Source of the DNA: Oceanobacillus neutriphilus
GTDB taxonomy: Bacteria; Bacillota; Bacilli; Bacillales; Amphibacillaceae
NCBI RefSeq assembly: GCF_014645515.1
Contig: NZ_BMLW01000008.1
Location: 62,001-126,000 of the forward strand
DNA length: 64,000 bases
Direction of reading: 5' to 3'
How positions within the stretch are numbered: the stretch's first letter is position 1; each line of letters begins with the position of its first letter. The notes below the pieces were generated by a model that was given only the letters and a program-made list of their open reading frames with translations, had not been told where the DNA came from and did no database searches. Of this stretch, positions 47,481 to 57,174 are shown in pieces. Position numbers and translations under genes: made by a program.

Positions 47481-48710
47481 TTGCAAGTATTAGTACAAAA
47501 ATTCGGAGGAACTTCTGTACAATCAGAAACAAATCGGGAGCATGTTATCCGTCATATTAAGGATGCACTTGTTCAAGAATACAAATTAGTTGTTGTTGTT
47601 TCTGCTTTGGGAAGAAAACCAGATCCTTATGCAACAGACAGTTTGCTAAGCTTAATAGACTTTCCGGCGAATAAAAATTCTAACCGTGAGCTCGATTTAC
47701 TGATGTCATGCGGTGAAATTATTTCATCTGTAGTCCTATCTAATGAGCTGCAAAAAAATCATGTTTCTGCAACAGCTTTGACTGGCGCACAAGCTGGTTT
47801 TGTAACGAGTGAAGATTTTAACAGGGCAAAAATAAAAAAGGTGAATCCTGTTCGTATTTTACATGAATTAGAAACGCATGATGTCGTTGTAGTAGCAGGC
47901 TTCCAGGGTCAAAGTGAGTCTGGAGAAATAACAACCATCGGCCGTGGCGGAAGTGATACTTCAGCAGCTGCCTTAGGCGTTGCTTTGGAAGCAGAGCGTA
48001 TTGAAATTTTTACAGACGTTGAAGGAATTATGACAGCTGATCCGCGTGTCGTAAAGAATGCACGTCCGCTGGATGTGGTGACATATACTGAAATCTGTAA
48101 TCTTGCTTATCAAGGTGCAAAAGTCATCCACCCGCGTGCTGTCGAAATAGCCATGCAGGGGAAAATACCGATGCGTATCCGCTCCACTTATTCGGAACGG
48201 CTGGGGACACTTGTTACCTCTTCCCGGATTGAAGAAGCAGGAGCAGATATTTCAGAACGGATGATAACCGGTATTGCACATATTGCGAATGTTACTCAAA
48301 TTAAGGTGCAGACGAAGGAATCGGCTTACCGTGTTCAGTCAGAAGTATTTAAAGCAATGGCGGAGGCAGGTATTTCTGTTGATTTTATTAATATCTCCCC
48401 AACAGGTGTTGCGTATACTGTACCGGCAGAGCTTACGACAAAAGCGATTGAAATTTTAGAGGTGCTGGGCTTTCAACCGGAAATTACCGAGAATTGTGCA
48501 AAGGTTTCCGCAGTCGGAGCCGGAATGACCGGAGTGCCTGGAGTTGCTTCTAAAATCGTGCAGGCATTAACGGATTCTGGTGTGCAGATATTACAATCAG
48601 CGGACAGCCATACCACCATTTGGGTGTTGGTACATGATCATGAATTAGTTACAGCAGTTAATGCTCTACATGAAGTATTTGGATTAAGTACAGAGGAAGT
48701 ACCATTATAG
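47481..48710 (+). CDS. dapG: Aspartokinase I (diaminopimelate-sensitive type)
   Basis: Phosphorylates aspartate, the first step of the pathway. KFGGTSV at the N-terminus, GGSDTSAAALGVAL and two C-terminal ACT domains (about residues 265-400) with VGAGMTGVPGVASK are clear. Position after asd identifies DapG among the aspartokinases. Start is TTG 47481 after GAGGTG (47469-47474), giving 409 residues starting (M)QVLVQKFGG. In B. subtilis dapA and rnjB follow; here a terminator and tepA do. Confidence 0.94.
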   Translation: MQVLVQKFGGTSVQSETNREHVIRHIKDALVQEYKLVVVVSALGRKPDPYATDSLLSLIDFPANKNSNRELDLLMSCGEIISSVVLSNELQKNHVSATALTGAQAGFVTSEDFNRAKIKKVNPVRILHELETHDVVVVAGFQGQSESGEITTIGRGGSDTSAAALGVALEAERIEIFTDVEGIMTADPRVVKNARPLDVVTYTEICNLAYQGAKVIHPRAVEIAMQGKIPMRIRSTYSERLGTLVTSSRIEEAGADISERMITGIAHIANVTQIKVQTKESAYRVQSEVFKAMAEAGISVDFINISPTGVAYTVPAELTTKAIEILEVLGFQPEITENCAKVSAVGAGMTGVPGVASKIVQALTDSGVQILQSADSHTTIWVLVHDHELVTAVNALHEVFGLSTEEVPL

Positions 48711-48716
48711 AAAATC

Positions 48717-48758
48717 AAAAAAGACATGAAGCAGTTATATTCTGCCTCATGTCTTTTT
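48717..48758 (+). terminator. Intrinsic terminator after dapG
   Basis: AAAAGACATGA and TCATGTCTTTT form the main stem with an inner GCAG/CTGC extension, followed by T. It closes the asd-dapG unit exactly where dapA would be expected. Confidence 0.85.
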
Positions 48759-48858
48759 ACTATTCCCAATATTAGTACAGATACCATATCTCTTCTTTCG
48801 TATTATTTTTTACCGATTGTTTATACTAATCATAAAAATAGCTGGAAGGAGTTTTAAT

Positions 48859-49602
48859 ATGCGTATGGATACGGATGAAAATGAAAATCAAGAGGAAGAG
48901 GAGAACGAATCGAATAATGCATCTTCTCTTGTAGAAAAAATTCAGCAGCTCGGACAGGCAAATGTTCCGCAGGCTCCCGATTCAAATATCCATGTTTTAT
49001 CGATCATAGGACAGGTGGAGGGACATCTTCAGCTGCCGCCGCAAAATAAAACAACAAAATATGAGCATTTGCTGCCGCAGCTTATTGCCGTAGAACAAAA
49101 CCCTAAAATTGAGGGGCTGATTATTTTGTTAAATACCGTTGGCGGGGACGTTGAAGCAGGACTGGCACTTGCGGAAATGATTGCGTCGATGTCCAAGCCG
49201 ACTACCTCGATTGTGCTTGGAGGAGGACATTCAATCGGTGCACCGATTGCAGTGGCTACAGATTATTCCTTTATTGTGCCGACAGCAACGATGACAATAC
49301 ACCCTGTCAGATTAACTGGACTGGTAATTGGCGTTCCACAAACCTTTGAATATCTTGATAAAATGCAGGAACGTGTTATTCAGTTTATTGTTGATCATTC
49401 TAATATTGATTCTGAACAATTAAAGGAATTGATGTTTGCGAAAGGGAATCTTACCCGCGATATCGGCACAAACGTGGTTGGCAGGGAAGCTGTGGAGTAT
49501 GGCATCATTGATGAGGTCGGCGGAGTAAAAGAGGCAATCAAGAAATTAAATCACATGATTCAAAGTTCTAAACCAAAACTAGAGGAGGAAGGGACTGCCT
49601 GA
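48859..49602 (+). CDS. tepA: ClpP-like serine peptidase TepA
   Basis: Cytosolic ClpP-fold protein (B. subtilis YmfB/TepA), reported to aid protein export and to degrade small acid-soluble spore proteins. Catalytic Ser125 lies in [19 protein letters not shown] supplies the His-containing loop, and [19 protein letters not shown] the substrate-groove glycines. An acidic N-terminal extension of about 35 residues precedes the domain. ATG 48859 follows GGAAGGAG; the product is 247 residues. It overlaps ylzJ by one base. Confidence 0.93.
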   Translation: MRMDTDENENQEEEENESNNASSLVEKIQQLGQANVPQAPDSNIHVLSIIGQVEGHLQLPPQNKTTKYEHLLPQLIAVEQNPKIEGLIILLNTVGGDVEAGLALAEMIASMSKPTTSIVLGGGHSIGAPIAVATDYSFIVPTATMTIHPVRLTGLVIGVPQTFEYLDKMQERVIQFIVDHSNIDSEQLKELMFAKGNLTRDIGTNVVGREAVEYGIIDEVGGVKEAIKKLNHMIQSSKPKLEEEGTA

Positions 49603-49808
49603 TGATACTCTATACACCATTATCCTATCAGGAAATTTTTCCGGAAGAACAAGGAACAGGTAACGAAATACAAGCAATTGAATGGCAGGGAAGAACGGTC
49701 TTCGTATCTAAAAATAATAATGGGAATTACCAAATTAATCAGCTTATTTCAAGTAATCCGAATGATTATCTGAATCCAGAATTTTTACCAGGAAGAATTA
49801 TCAGCTGA
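49602..49808 (+). CDS. ylzJ: YlzJ-like protein
   Basis: A 68-residue protein of unknown function with the YlzJ-type start ILYTPLSYQEIFPEE and the end PNDYLNPEFLPGRII. It occupies the conserved place between tepA and spoIIIE and overlaps the tepA stop, so it is probably translated from the tepA transcript. There is no membrane segment or known motif. Confidence 0.88.
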   Translation: MILYTPLSYQEIFPEEQGTGNEIQAIEWQGRTVFVSKNNNGNYQINQLISSNPNDYLNPEFLPGRIIS

Positions 49809-49876
49809 TGGTAATCTATGCTATAATAAAGAAACGATAAAAGATAAGATGATGAAACAATATAGGATGACATGAC

Positions 49877-49982
49877 AACTGGAACAGCAGCCTCTTTAAG
49901 GAGAAGACGGGGAATTAGTGCAATATACACTTATTTTCCCAATAAAGTCTCTCTGACAGTATAAAGAGAACTGATTCCAGTT
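49877..49982 (+). ncRNA. Long imperfect hairpin upstream of spoIIIE
   Basis: Nested pairings: AACTGGAA (49877-49884) with TTCCAGTT (49975-49982); CTCTTTA (49892-49898) with the AAAGAG region near 49963-49968; GAGAAGAC (49901-49908) with GTCTCTC (about 49947-49953); GGGAATTAGTG (about 49910-49920) with CACTTATTTTCCC (about 49928-49940). There is no U-tract, so it is not a plain terminator. No known RNA family is recognised. The remaining gap to 50119 shows no other feature. Confidence 0.4.
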
Positions 49983-50119
49983 TCCTTGTTTAAATCTATC
50001 AATATATAAATTGAATTATTGCATCTATCTCTTTTTAAAATAGAAATAGTGAATGAAAGGAGTATAATGCTTTCATTCAATTTATAATCTTAATTTGTTT
50101 TACATGCAGGGGTGAGAAA

Positions 50120-52450
50120 ATGGCTGCCAAAAAGAGAAAAAAAAGAAAAAAAACGACAACCAAACAGTTTAAAGGGCTGCAAAAAGAGCTCATTGGATTA
50201 TTGTTAATATTTATTGCAATATTTGGAAGCGGCGCAGCTATGCTAAGCGGCGGCGCTATACCTGATTGGCTGGGGAATATATTCCAGTTTTTCCTGGGGA
50301 TTTGGCATTTTATCCTTCCTGTTGCATTATTTATTATTGGTTTTTATCTCATTATCAAACGACAGGTACCTGATTTTTTATCCAGAAGATTAATAGGGTT
50401 TTATATTTTTCTGACCGGTATCTTATTGCTGACACATGTACAAGTAATGGAAAGCCTGCTGGCTAATGCCAATGATGTATCTATACTTGGTCTGACCTGG
50501 CAGCTTTACTTCCAATACTTAGAAGGTACCGGTACATTGGTACAGACAGGCGGCGGTATGGTCGGTGCACTGTTATTTACGGTCTCTTACTTTTTATTTT
50601 CTATTGCAGGTTCGCGGATAGTGGTATTTTTCTGTTTACTAATCGGAATTATTTTTTTGACGAATCTGTCTATCGGCGAATTTGTCAAAAAGGTAGGTGC
50701 CGGCTTTAAATCTACTTTTACTTATTTGGCTGAACGTCTGGAGCGATCCAGAGAGAAAAGGGCTGAACGGAAAGAGGAGCAAAAAGAAATCAAAGATTCT
50801 GTTTCTATGAAACGAAAAGAGAAGAATAAGCAGGTAGCGGAAGAGAACGAAGATAATTCGGAAGAGCTGCTTATTAATGACTTTACAGACATTGCGTATC
50901 AGGAACAGCCGCAAACAGAAGCTGAAACTGCAAAAACAGAGAATTCCAAGCAGCAGGAAAATACAGGCAGTGAGGAAGAACTTCCTGAAACAATGCCTAT
51001 GACAGCAACAGAAAATCATGATTATAAGCTGCCGTCGATGGATTTATTAGCAAACCCGGCTCATAATTCACAGCAGCAGGAAAAATCGCATATTCAGGCC
51101 ACTGTCCGTAAGCTGGATCGTACTTTTCAAAGCTTTGGCGTAAAAGCTAAAATAGCAAAAGTGCATGTCGGCCCGGCAGTAACGAAATATGAAGTGTATC
51201 CGGAATCTGGTGTAAAGGTAAGTAAAATTGTCGGTCTTCATGATGATATTGCGCTGGCACTTGCTGCAAAGGATATACGTATCGAAGCACCGATACCGGG
51301 AAAATCAGCTGTGGGTATCGAAGTCCCTAATAAGGAAGTATCTATGGTTTCACTCCGGGAGGTTTTAGATAAGCAATCTTCTAAGGCAAATAAACTGACG
51401 TTTGCTTTAGGAAGAGATATCTCTGGAGAGGCGATTGCCGGGGAGTTAAATAAAATGCCCCACTTACTGATTGCCGGTGCGACAGGAAGCGGGAAAAGTG
51501 TCTGCGTGAACGGTATCATTACCAGCATTTTGATGCGTGCCAAACCGCATGAAGTGAAGATGATGATGATTGACCCTAAAAAAGTAGAACTGAATGTGTA
51601 TAATGGGATTCCGCATTTATTAACACCAGTTGTAACAGATCCTAAAAAAGCTTCCAGAGCATTGAAAAAAATTGTTGCAGAGATGGAACGGAGATATGAT
51701 CTGTTCTCTGATAGCGGCACAAGAAATATGGAAGGCTACAATGCCTATGTCCGAAAACAAAATGCGGACGCAGATGAGGAGGATCAGCAGCCTTATTTGC
51801 CGTATATTGTTGTTCTTGTGGATGAGCTGGCAGATTTAATGATGGTTGCTTCGAATGATGTAGAGGATGCAATTACCCGGCTTGCACAAATGGCGCGTGC
51901 GGCAGGTATTCATATAATCATAGCAACGCAGCGTCCATCTGTAGATGTTATCACCGGGGTTATTAAAGCAAATATACCATCAAGAATTGCCTTCAGTGTT
52001 TCATCTACAACAGATTCACGCACAATCCTGGATTCCGGAGGTGCAGAGAAATTACTTGGACGGGGCGATATGCTGTATCTCCCTTCCGGCAGCTCCAAGC
52101 CGACACGTGTCCAGGGTGCATTTTTATCTGATGAAGAGGTGGAGCGTGTTGTAAATCACTGTATCGAACAGCAGCAGGCAAGCTATCAGGAAGAAATGAT
52201 TCCGGAAGAGACGAATGAAGTGATGGAGGAAGTGGATGATGAGCTTTATGATGATGCTGTGCAAATGATTACTGAAATGCAAAGTGCAAGTGTTTCTATG
52301 CTTCAGCGGCGTTTCCGCATCGGTTACACAAGAGCAGCCCGCTTAATAGATGCTATGGAAGCCCGTGGTATTGTCGGACCATATGAAGGAAGCAAACCTC
52401 GTACTGTGCTGGTACCTAATCAGACAGAGGAGCATTCCACTACTTCTTAA
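50120..52450 (+). CDS. spoIIIE: DNA translocase SpoIIIE (FtsK family)
   Basis: Septal ATPase that pumps the chromosome into the forespore. A Lys-rich N-terminus is followed by four membrane segments (about residues 20-180), a charged variable linker (about residues 190-310), the alpha and beta motor domains with Walker [11 protein letters not shown] from residue 453 and Walker [13 protein letters not shown], and a C-terminal winged-helix gamma domain ([24 protein letters not shown]) that reads DNA polarity sequences. At 776 residues it is close to B. subtilis SpoIIIE (787); location after tepA-ylzJ favours SpoIIIE over SftA. Confidence 0.95.
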   Translation: MAAKKRKKRKKTTTKQFKGLQKELIGLLLIFIAIFGSGAAMLSGGAIPDWLGNIFQFFLGIWHFILPVALFIIGFYLIIKRQVPDFLSRRLIGFYIFLTGILLLTHVQVMESLLANANDVSILGLTWQLYFQYLEGTGTLVQTGGGMVGALLFTVSYFLFSIAGSRIVVFFCLLIGIIFLTNLSIGEFVKKVGAGFKSTFTYLAERLERSREKRAERKEEQKEIKDSVSMKRKEKNKQVAEENEDNSEELLINDFTDIAYQEQPQTEAETAKTENSKQQENTGSEEELPETMPMTATENHDYKLPSMDLLANPAHNSQQQEKSHIQATVRKLDRTFQSFGVKAKIAKVHVGPAVTKYEVYPESGVKVSKIVGLHDDIALALAAKDIRIEAPIPGKSAVGIEVPNKEVSMVSLREVLDKQSSKANKLTFALGRDISGEAIAGELNKMPHLLIAGATGSGKSVCVNGIITSILMRAKPHEVKMMMIDPKKVELNVYNGIPHLLTPVVTDPKKASRALKKIVAEMERRYDLFSDSGTRNMEGYNAYVRKQNADADEEDQQPYLPYIVVLVDELADLMMVASNDVEDAITRLAQMARAAGIHIIIATQRPSVDVITGVIKANIPSRIAFSVSSTTDSRTILDSGGAEKLLGRGDMLYLPSGSSKPTRVQGAFLSDEEVERVVNHCIEQQQASYQEEMIPEETNEVMEEVDDELYDDAVQMITEMQSASVSMLQRRFRIGYTRAARLIDAMEARGIVGPYEGSKPRTVLVPNQTEEHSTTS

Positions 52451-52452
52451 GG

Positions 52453-52491
52453 AAACCCGGTTTATCCATAACGGATAAACCGGGTTTCTTT
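52453..52491 (+). terminator. Intrinsic terminator of spoIIIE
   Basis: AAACCCGGTTTATCC (52453-52467) pairs perfectly with GGATAAACCGGGTTT (52473-52487), followed by CTTTC. Confidence 0.9.
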
Positions 52492-52594
52492 CAATAAAAT
52501 AAGAAAGCATTTTAAAGTAAATCCGCTTCTGGTTTACAGATATAGCTCTGTCCGTTTCCTGTGTCTGTCTCTGATAAGCCATCATTGATCTGCG

Positions 52595-52675
52595 ACAGCA
52601 TATTATGATTCCTTTATCTCCGCTGATGCAGTCCAGTTTGTACGTTGCTGCACAGGCACTCTGAGCTTTTGTTCA
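52595..52675. repeat. Fragment of a dispersed repeat
   Basis: GATTCCTTTATCTCCGCTG ... GTCCAGTTTGTACGTTG ... resembles the nested insertion at about 29570-29615. No other feature is visible in the rest of the 328-base gap except the terminator upstream and A+T-rich sequence before the GntR gene. Confidence 0.45.
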
Positions 52676-52778
52676 GATTATGATTTTTTAAAGTTCAAAA
52701 TTAGCAGAAGAAATGGTACGATTAGTAGCAGATGCAAAAAACTATAGATGAAACAATTGACAGAGAAGAGGTGAAGGA

Positions 52779-53504
52779 ATGACTTTGCGTGAAGATGCCA
52801 GACATTTATATTTGCAGGTTATGGACAAAATAAAATCAGGCATTGAAGATGGTTTATACAAAGAGGAAGAAAAACTGCCATCTGAATACGAACTTTCGAA
52901 GCAACTAGGAGTTTCACGGGCAACTTTACGGGAAGCGTTAAGAATGCTGGAAGAAGATAATATTGTAACCCGCAGACATGGAGTCGGCACATTTGTAAAT
53001 ACAAAACCACTGTTCCAGGCAGGTATTGAAGAGCTCAGCAGTGTGACACAAATGATTAAGCGGTCTGGAAAGAAGCCGGGGACACAATATATTAGTACAG
53101 ATATTTTAGATGCTACCGAGCAGGAAAAGCGTGATTTCAGCAACCCGGATTTAGAATATGTAACGGCTATTGAGAGAATTCGTACTGCAGATGGTGTGCC
53201 GGTTGTATTTTGTATTGATAAAGCACCCGCATCTTACTTGTCTCTGGGAAAATTAAGGGAGATGGCTTCCATTTTCAGTACGATTGAAGCAGCTTCGGAA
53301 AAACAAATTGCTTACGCTATTGCAAAAATTGAGCCAATTACATATCATGAACGCATTTATAGTATTTTGCAGTGTGCGCCCGACCAGCCGTTGCTGCTAT
53401 TAAAACAGATGCACTATACAAGCAATGATGAGGGTGTTTTGTACTCTATGAATTATTTCCGGGCGGATATGTTCAGCTTTCAAGTTGTGCGCCAACGACT
53501 TTAA
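52779..53504 (+). CDS. ymfC: GntR/HutC-family transcriptional regulator (YmfC-like)
   Basis: A 241-residue repressor-type protein: an N-terminal winged helix (LYLQVMDKIKSGIEDGLYKEEEKLPSEYELSKQLGVSR-type start, then TLREALRMLEED and RRHGVGTFV; about residues 8-75) and a C-terminal UTRA ligand-binding domain (about residues 90-240, ending NYFRADMFSFQVVRQRL). Effector and targets are unknown. In relatives this gene lies next to spoIIIE and often near an ABC nucleoside-uptake locus, which is not here; instead a mobile element follows 21 bases after the stop. Confidence 0.88.
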   Translation: MTLREDARHLYLQVMDKIKSGIEDGLYKEEEKLPSEYELSKQLGVSRATLREALRMLEEDNIVTRRHGVGTFVNTKPLFQAGIEELSSVTQMIKRSGKKPGTQYISTDILDATEQEKRDFSNPDLEYVTAIERIRTADGVPVVFCIDKAPASYLSLGKLREMASIFSTIEAASEKQIAYAIAKIEPITYHERIYSILQCAPDQPLLLLKQMHYTSNDEGVLYSMNYFRADMFSFQVVRQRL

Positions 53505-53524
53505 TTCTACCGGCTGTATCTATA

Positions 53525-54426
53525 TTCAACTTTCGCACCTGAGAATAAGCATCTATACCTTACTATTCCAGGGTGAACATGTTCTTCATTATCCTGCTTG
53601 CATTTTGTCACCTTTTTATTGAAATGAAGATTGTGTATAGCTCCTGCAACCAACCACTACGCTTTCCATGGGGACGGCTTCAGCTAACTTGAAAAGAAAA
53701 CCGCTTTTCAAGTGGATCTTCAGCTCGCCCTGCGATGCACAAATGTTTCCGATGGGGTGAGTAATCGCAGTCCTAGTCCCAGGACGTGCAAGTGCAGGCG
53801 TTGTGACAACGCTTTTCGATGGGGTAGTAATCTTAGGCCCCAGGAGTCACGGGTTTAGACTGCGAACCACTTAGGAGTCTACGTGGTTGGTCTGCGCTCA
53901 GTTAGGCTTCTACAGCGTATGAAAGAAATCATATCCTGATGGAGTTGGATGAAATAATTGCTTTTTGCTTGTTGAAAAGATCATTTTAGTATTTCAAATG
54001 GTTAATGCGGCAATTGAAACGATGACACACCACACAGCATGAATAATAAATATCAAGAATAGCTTTTATGAACAGAAAGTAATCGTGATGGGACATTTTT
54101 ATATGCACCACGAAAAATATGTTCTTTACTATCTAATTTCTATTGGCTCCGTTGTATTAAAAGGTATAGAATCCCCTTCTAGCGGAGGCGGACCGTTTTG
54201 ACTCCTGAGGGATTAGCATCATCTGAAGATCCACTTTTGCCAAGTGCTCTTCTTGGCAAAAGTTAGCTGAAGAGCATGCCCCTAGGAAAGCAAAACGGTC
54301 CGCCGCAGCGGTGGCCTTACACGTTATCTTCTTTCTTCTGGATAGAGTATATGCTTTGCTTTGCCAAGAGATAGATGGAAGGAACGATTAACACCTATCA
54401 CTATGATAAGAAAGCGAAAGTTGAGA
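53525..54426 (+). mobile_element. TIR-bounded element without transposase, copy 3 (ymfC-ymfF)
   Basis: About 0.9 kb between TTCAACTTTCGCACC (53525-53539) and GCGAAAGTTGAGA (54414-54426), sharing an 11-base perfect inverted core TCAACTTTCGC. Order inside: left hairpin module (about 53640-53740, GCTTCAGCTAACTT with AAGTGGATCTTCAGC), two AGTAATC words (53751 and 53818), GGTTGG closing segment, AT-rich middle, right hairpin (54187-54304). It contains no gene. The remaining 173 bases before ymfF show no clear promoter. Confidence 0.75.
54187..54304. repeat. Long hairpin module in copy 3
   Basis: GGCGGACCGTTTT (54187-54199) pairs exactly with its inverse at 54292-54304; inside, CTTTTGCCAAG and CTTGGCAAAAG form a second stem. 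Nearly the same sequence as 41513-41631. Confidence 0.85.
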
Positions 54427-54599
54427 TATCTATAATCAGAAGGAAAATTGTTCTATAGCGTAGATTAGCGGATATACTGATTTTATATACTTTTAAAAAA
54501 GAATTTGCTCAGATAATACCTGTTTCTTTGAATATGATGGATGATAAAGGAGAGAAACGTGTAAAATAAATACTGACTAGTTTAGAATGGAGGATAAAT

Positions 54600-55886
54600 A
54601 TGAGCGTTAAGGAAATCAAACAGAATGAAAATAATATACAATTTCACATGCTTCCGAATAAAAAACATAAAACATTAACCTTTGCAGTAAAATTCCGTGC
54701 AACGCTGGAGAGGGAAACCATTACAAAACGGGCTCTGCTTCCTTATGTGTTAAAACAGGGAACAGCTTCCTTTCCCACGCGGAAAGAGCTGCAGGAAGAA
54801 TTAGCAGAATTGTATGGGGCAGTGCTGTCTATCGGTGGATCAAAAAAAGGAGAAAGTCATATTTTGACGTTTTATTTGGAAGTACCGAATGAAAAATTCC
54901 TGCCTGAAACCACTTCATTAATAGAACGGGCAATAGAACTGCTGTATGAAATCGTTTATAAGCCAAATCAGGAAGAGAATGGATTTCCTCAGCGGGTATT
55001 TGACAGAGAAAAAGAAACTCTCCGTCAAAATATACTTTCCATCAAAGATGATAAGGCCAGCTATGCTAACATGCGGCTGATGGACGAAATGTGTTCAGGC
55101 GAACGTTACAGTATTCATGCACAGGGCTATGAAGAGGATTTATCAGAGCTTTCAAATCAGGAGCTGCTTACTTATTATCAAAATCTTCGACAGGAAGATG
55201 AGATGGACATTTATGTAAGCGGGGATTTTGATGCAGAACAGATACTGGATTTACTAACCAGGCAATTTAAACAGTCTTCAAAGAAAAAAGAAGTACCTGT
55301 TAATGATGATGCACCAGTGCAATCAGTTACATCGAAAGAGCTGATCGAGGAAGATCAGGTACAGCAGGCGAAGCTGAATATCGGCTATCGGACCAATATA
55401 CTTTATCGGGATGAAAAATATCCGGCTTTACAGGTTTTTAACGGGATGTTTGGCGGTTTCCCAAGCTCCAAATTGTTTATAAATGTAAGAGAAAAGAATA
55501 GCCTGGCTTATTATGCTGTCTCCCGGATGGAGAGTCATAAAGGCTTATTATTTGTGATGAGCGGAATTGCTCCAGAGGATTATGAAAAGGCATTGAAGAT
55601 TATCCGTGAACAGATGGAAGCTATGAAAAATGGCGATTTTACTGAAGAAGAACTGGCAGAAACAAAGCTTCTTATTATCAATCAACTAAAAGAGACCTTA
55701 GATCATACGCAGGGTATGATTGAATTTATGTATCAGCAAGTAGTCGGACAAAAAGAGATGACAGTTGATGAGCTGTTTGAAGGTATTCAGCAGGTAACCA
55801 GAGAGCAGGTTATTGAAGTAGCGAATCAAGTGCAGGAAAACATGGTGTACTTATTAACAAGTGAAGGGGGAGAGGCCGATGAATAA
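54600..55886 (+). CDS. ymfF: M16-like peptidase homologue YmfF, lacking the zinc motif
   Basis: A 428-residue insulinase-fold protein. Where active M16 enzymes have HxxEH, this one reads RALLPYVLKQGT, so the zinc site is absent. The C-terminal half keeps the R/Y-type substrate-binding region (SLAYYAVSRMESHKGLLF). It is encoded with its active-type partner YmfH (8-base overlap) and with YmfI; in B. subtilis ymfF, ymfH and ymfI are linked to 5-aminopentanol modification of elongation factor P. A heterodimer of active and inactive halves, as in other M16B enzymes, is the likely form. Confidence 0.9.
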   Translation: MSVKEIKQNENNIQFHMLPNKKHKTLTFAVKFRATLERETITKRALLPYVLKQGTASFPTRKELQEELAELYGAVLSIGGSKKGESHILTFYLEVPNEKFLPETTSLIERAIELLYEIVYKPNQEENGFPQRVFDREKETLRQNILSIKDDKASYANMRLMDEMCSGERYSIHAQGYEEDLSELSNQELLTYYQNLRQEDEMDIYVSGDFDAEQILDLLTRQFKQSSKKKEVPVNDDAPVQSVTSKELIEEDQVQQAKLNIGYRTNILYRDEKYPALQVFNGMFGGFPSSKLFINVREKNSLAYYAVSRMESHKGLLFVMSGIAPEDYEKALKIIREQMEAMKNGDFTEEELAETKLLIINQLKETLDHTQGMIEFMYQQVVGQKEMTVDELFEGIQQVTREQVIEVANQVQENMVYLLTSEGGEADE

Positions 55887-57174
55887 GCAGTATTTTGATA
55901 CAATTGATGAAACTTTATATGAAGAAAAACTGGATAACGGATTGCAGGTTTGTCTGCTGCCCAAACCGGAGCTGGCAAAAACATATGGTGTTTTCATGAC
56001 AAATTACGGATCGATTGATCAGAGCTTTGTACCTATTGGTCAAACAGAGGCGATTACTGTGCCGGATGGAATTGCCCATTTCTTGGAGCATAAACTGTTT
56101 GAGAAAGAAGATCGTGATGTATTTACGGATTTTACCAAGCAGGCAGCTTCTCCAAACGCCTTTACTTCCTTTACAGAAACAGCTTATTTATTTTCGGCGA
56201 CGAGTAATATCGAGAAAAACGTATTAACATTGGTTGATTTTGTGCAGGATCCCTATTTCTCCGAGCAATCCGTAGAGAAGGAAAAAGGAATTATCGCCCA
56301 GGAAATTAATATGTATGATGATCAGCCTGATTGGCGTCTGTTTATGGGGACGAATAAAGCGTTGTTCCATAATCATCCTGTTAATATTGATATTGCAGGT
56401 ACAGTAGATTCCATTTACACCATAACAAAGGATGATCTATATACCTGTTACCATACTTTCTATCATCCGGAAAATATGATCTTATTTGTAACTGGAAACT
56501 TTGATGCTCAGAAAATGATGAATTTAATTAAAGAAAACCAGCAGAAAAAATCATTTGATAAGCTGGATGATATTAAGCGGCAGTTTCCGGAAGAGCCTGA
56601 CACAGTAAAAGAAAAGAATTTAAAGATTAATATGCCGGTATCTATTCCTAAGTGTGCAGTAGGTATTAAAGAGCCGAATAAGCCGCTTGAAGGCGAAGAA
56701 TACCTGAAACGTGATTTATTCGTTGATATGGTGCTGGATCACTTCTTTTCAACTGGCGGCGAGTTTTACCAAAAACTATATGATGAAGATTTAATTGATA
56801 ACAGCTTCTTTTTTGAAAGTAATCTGCAAACTTCCTTTGGGTATGTTTCCATTGGTTCCAATACCAATAATCCTGAAGCTTTCTCCGCGCAGGTGCAGGA
56901 AATGCTTTTATCAACCAAAGAACTCGAAATTAGCGAAGCAGATTTTGAACGGATGAAAAAGAAAAAGATGGGACAATTGCTCCGTGCGATGAATTCTTTG
57001 GAATTTATTGCAAATCAATTTGCCACCCTATCCTTTAAAAAGGTAAATTTATTTGATATCGTTCCATTTATTCAAAAACTGACTGTCCAGGATATAAATA
57101 CATTTTTAAATACGTGGATAGAAGAAGATCGTCTGGCAACATGTACGATTCAAAATCAAACGGTGGATAAATGA
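55879..57174 (+). CDS. ymfH: M16-family zinc peptidase YmfH
   Basis: Insulinase-type peptidase with HFLEH at residues 67-71 and the distal Glu in IIAQEINMYDDQPDWR. The C-terminal half has the paired M16 fold (about residues 220-430). ATG 55879 follows AGGGGGAGAGG; the in-frame GTG 55861 lies before that site. Length 431 residues. It is tied to ymfF and ymfI by overlaps, consistent with a shared role linked to EF-P modification. Confidence 0.92.
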   Translation: MNKQYFDTIDETLYEEKLDNGLQVCLLPKPELAKTYGVFMTNYGSIDQSFVPIGQTEAITVPDGIAHFLEHKLFEKEDRDVFTDFTKQAASPNAFTSFTETAYLFSATSNIEKNVLTLVDFVQDPYFSEQSVEKEKGIIAQEINMYDDQPDWRLFMGTNKALFHNHPVNIDIAGTVDSIYTITKDDLYTCYHTFYHPENMILFVTGNFDAQKMMNLIKENQQKKSFDKLDDIKRQFPEEPDTVKEKNLKINMPVSIPKCAVGIKEPNKPLEGEEYLKRDLFVDMVLDHFFSTGGEFYQKLYDEDLIDNSFFFESNLQTSFGYVSIGSNTNNPEAFSAQVQEMLLSTKELEISEADFERMKKKKMGQLLRAMNSLEFIANQFATLSFKKVNLFDIVPFIQKLTVQDINTFLNTWIEEDRLATCTIQNQTVDK

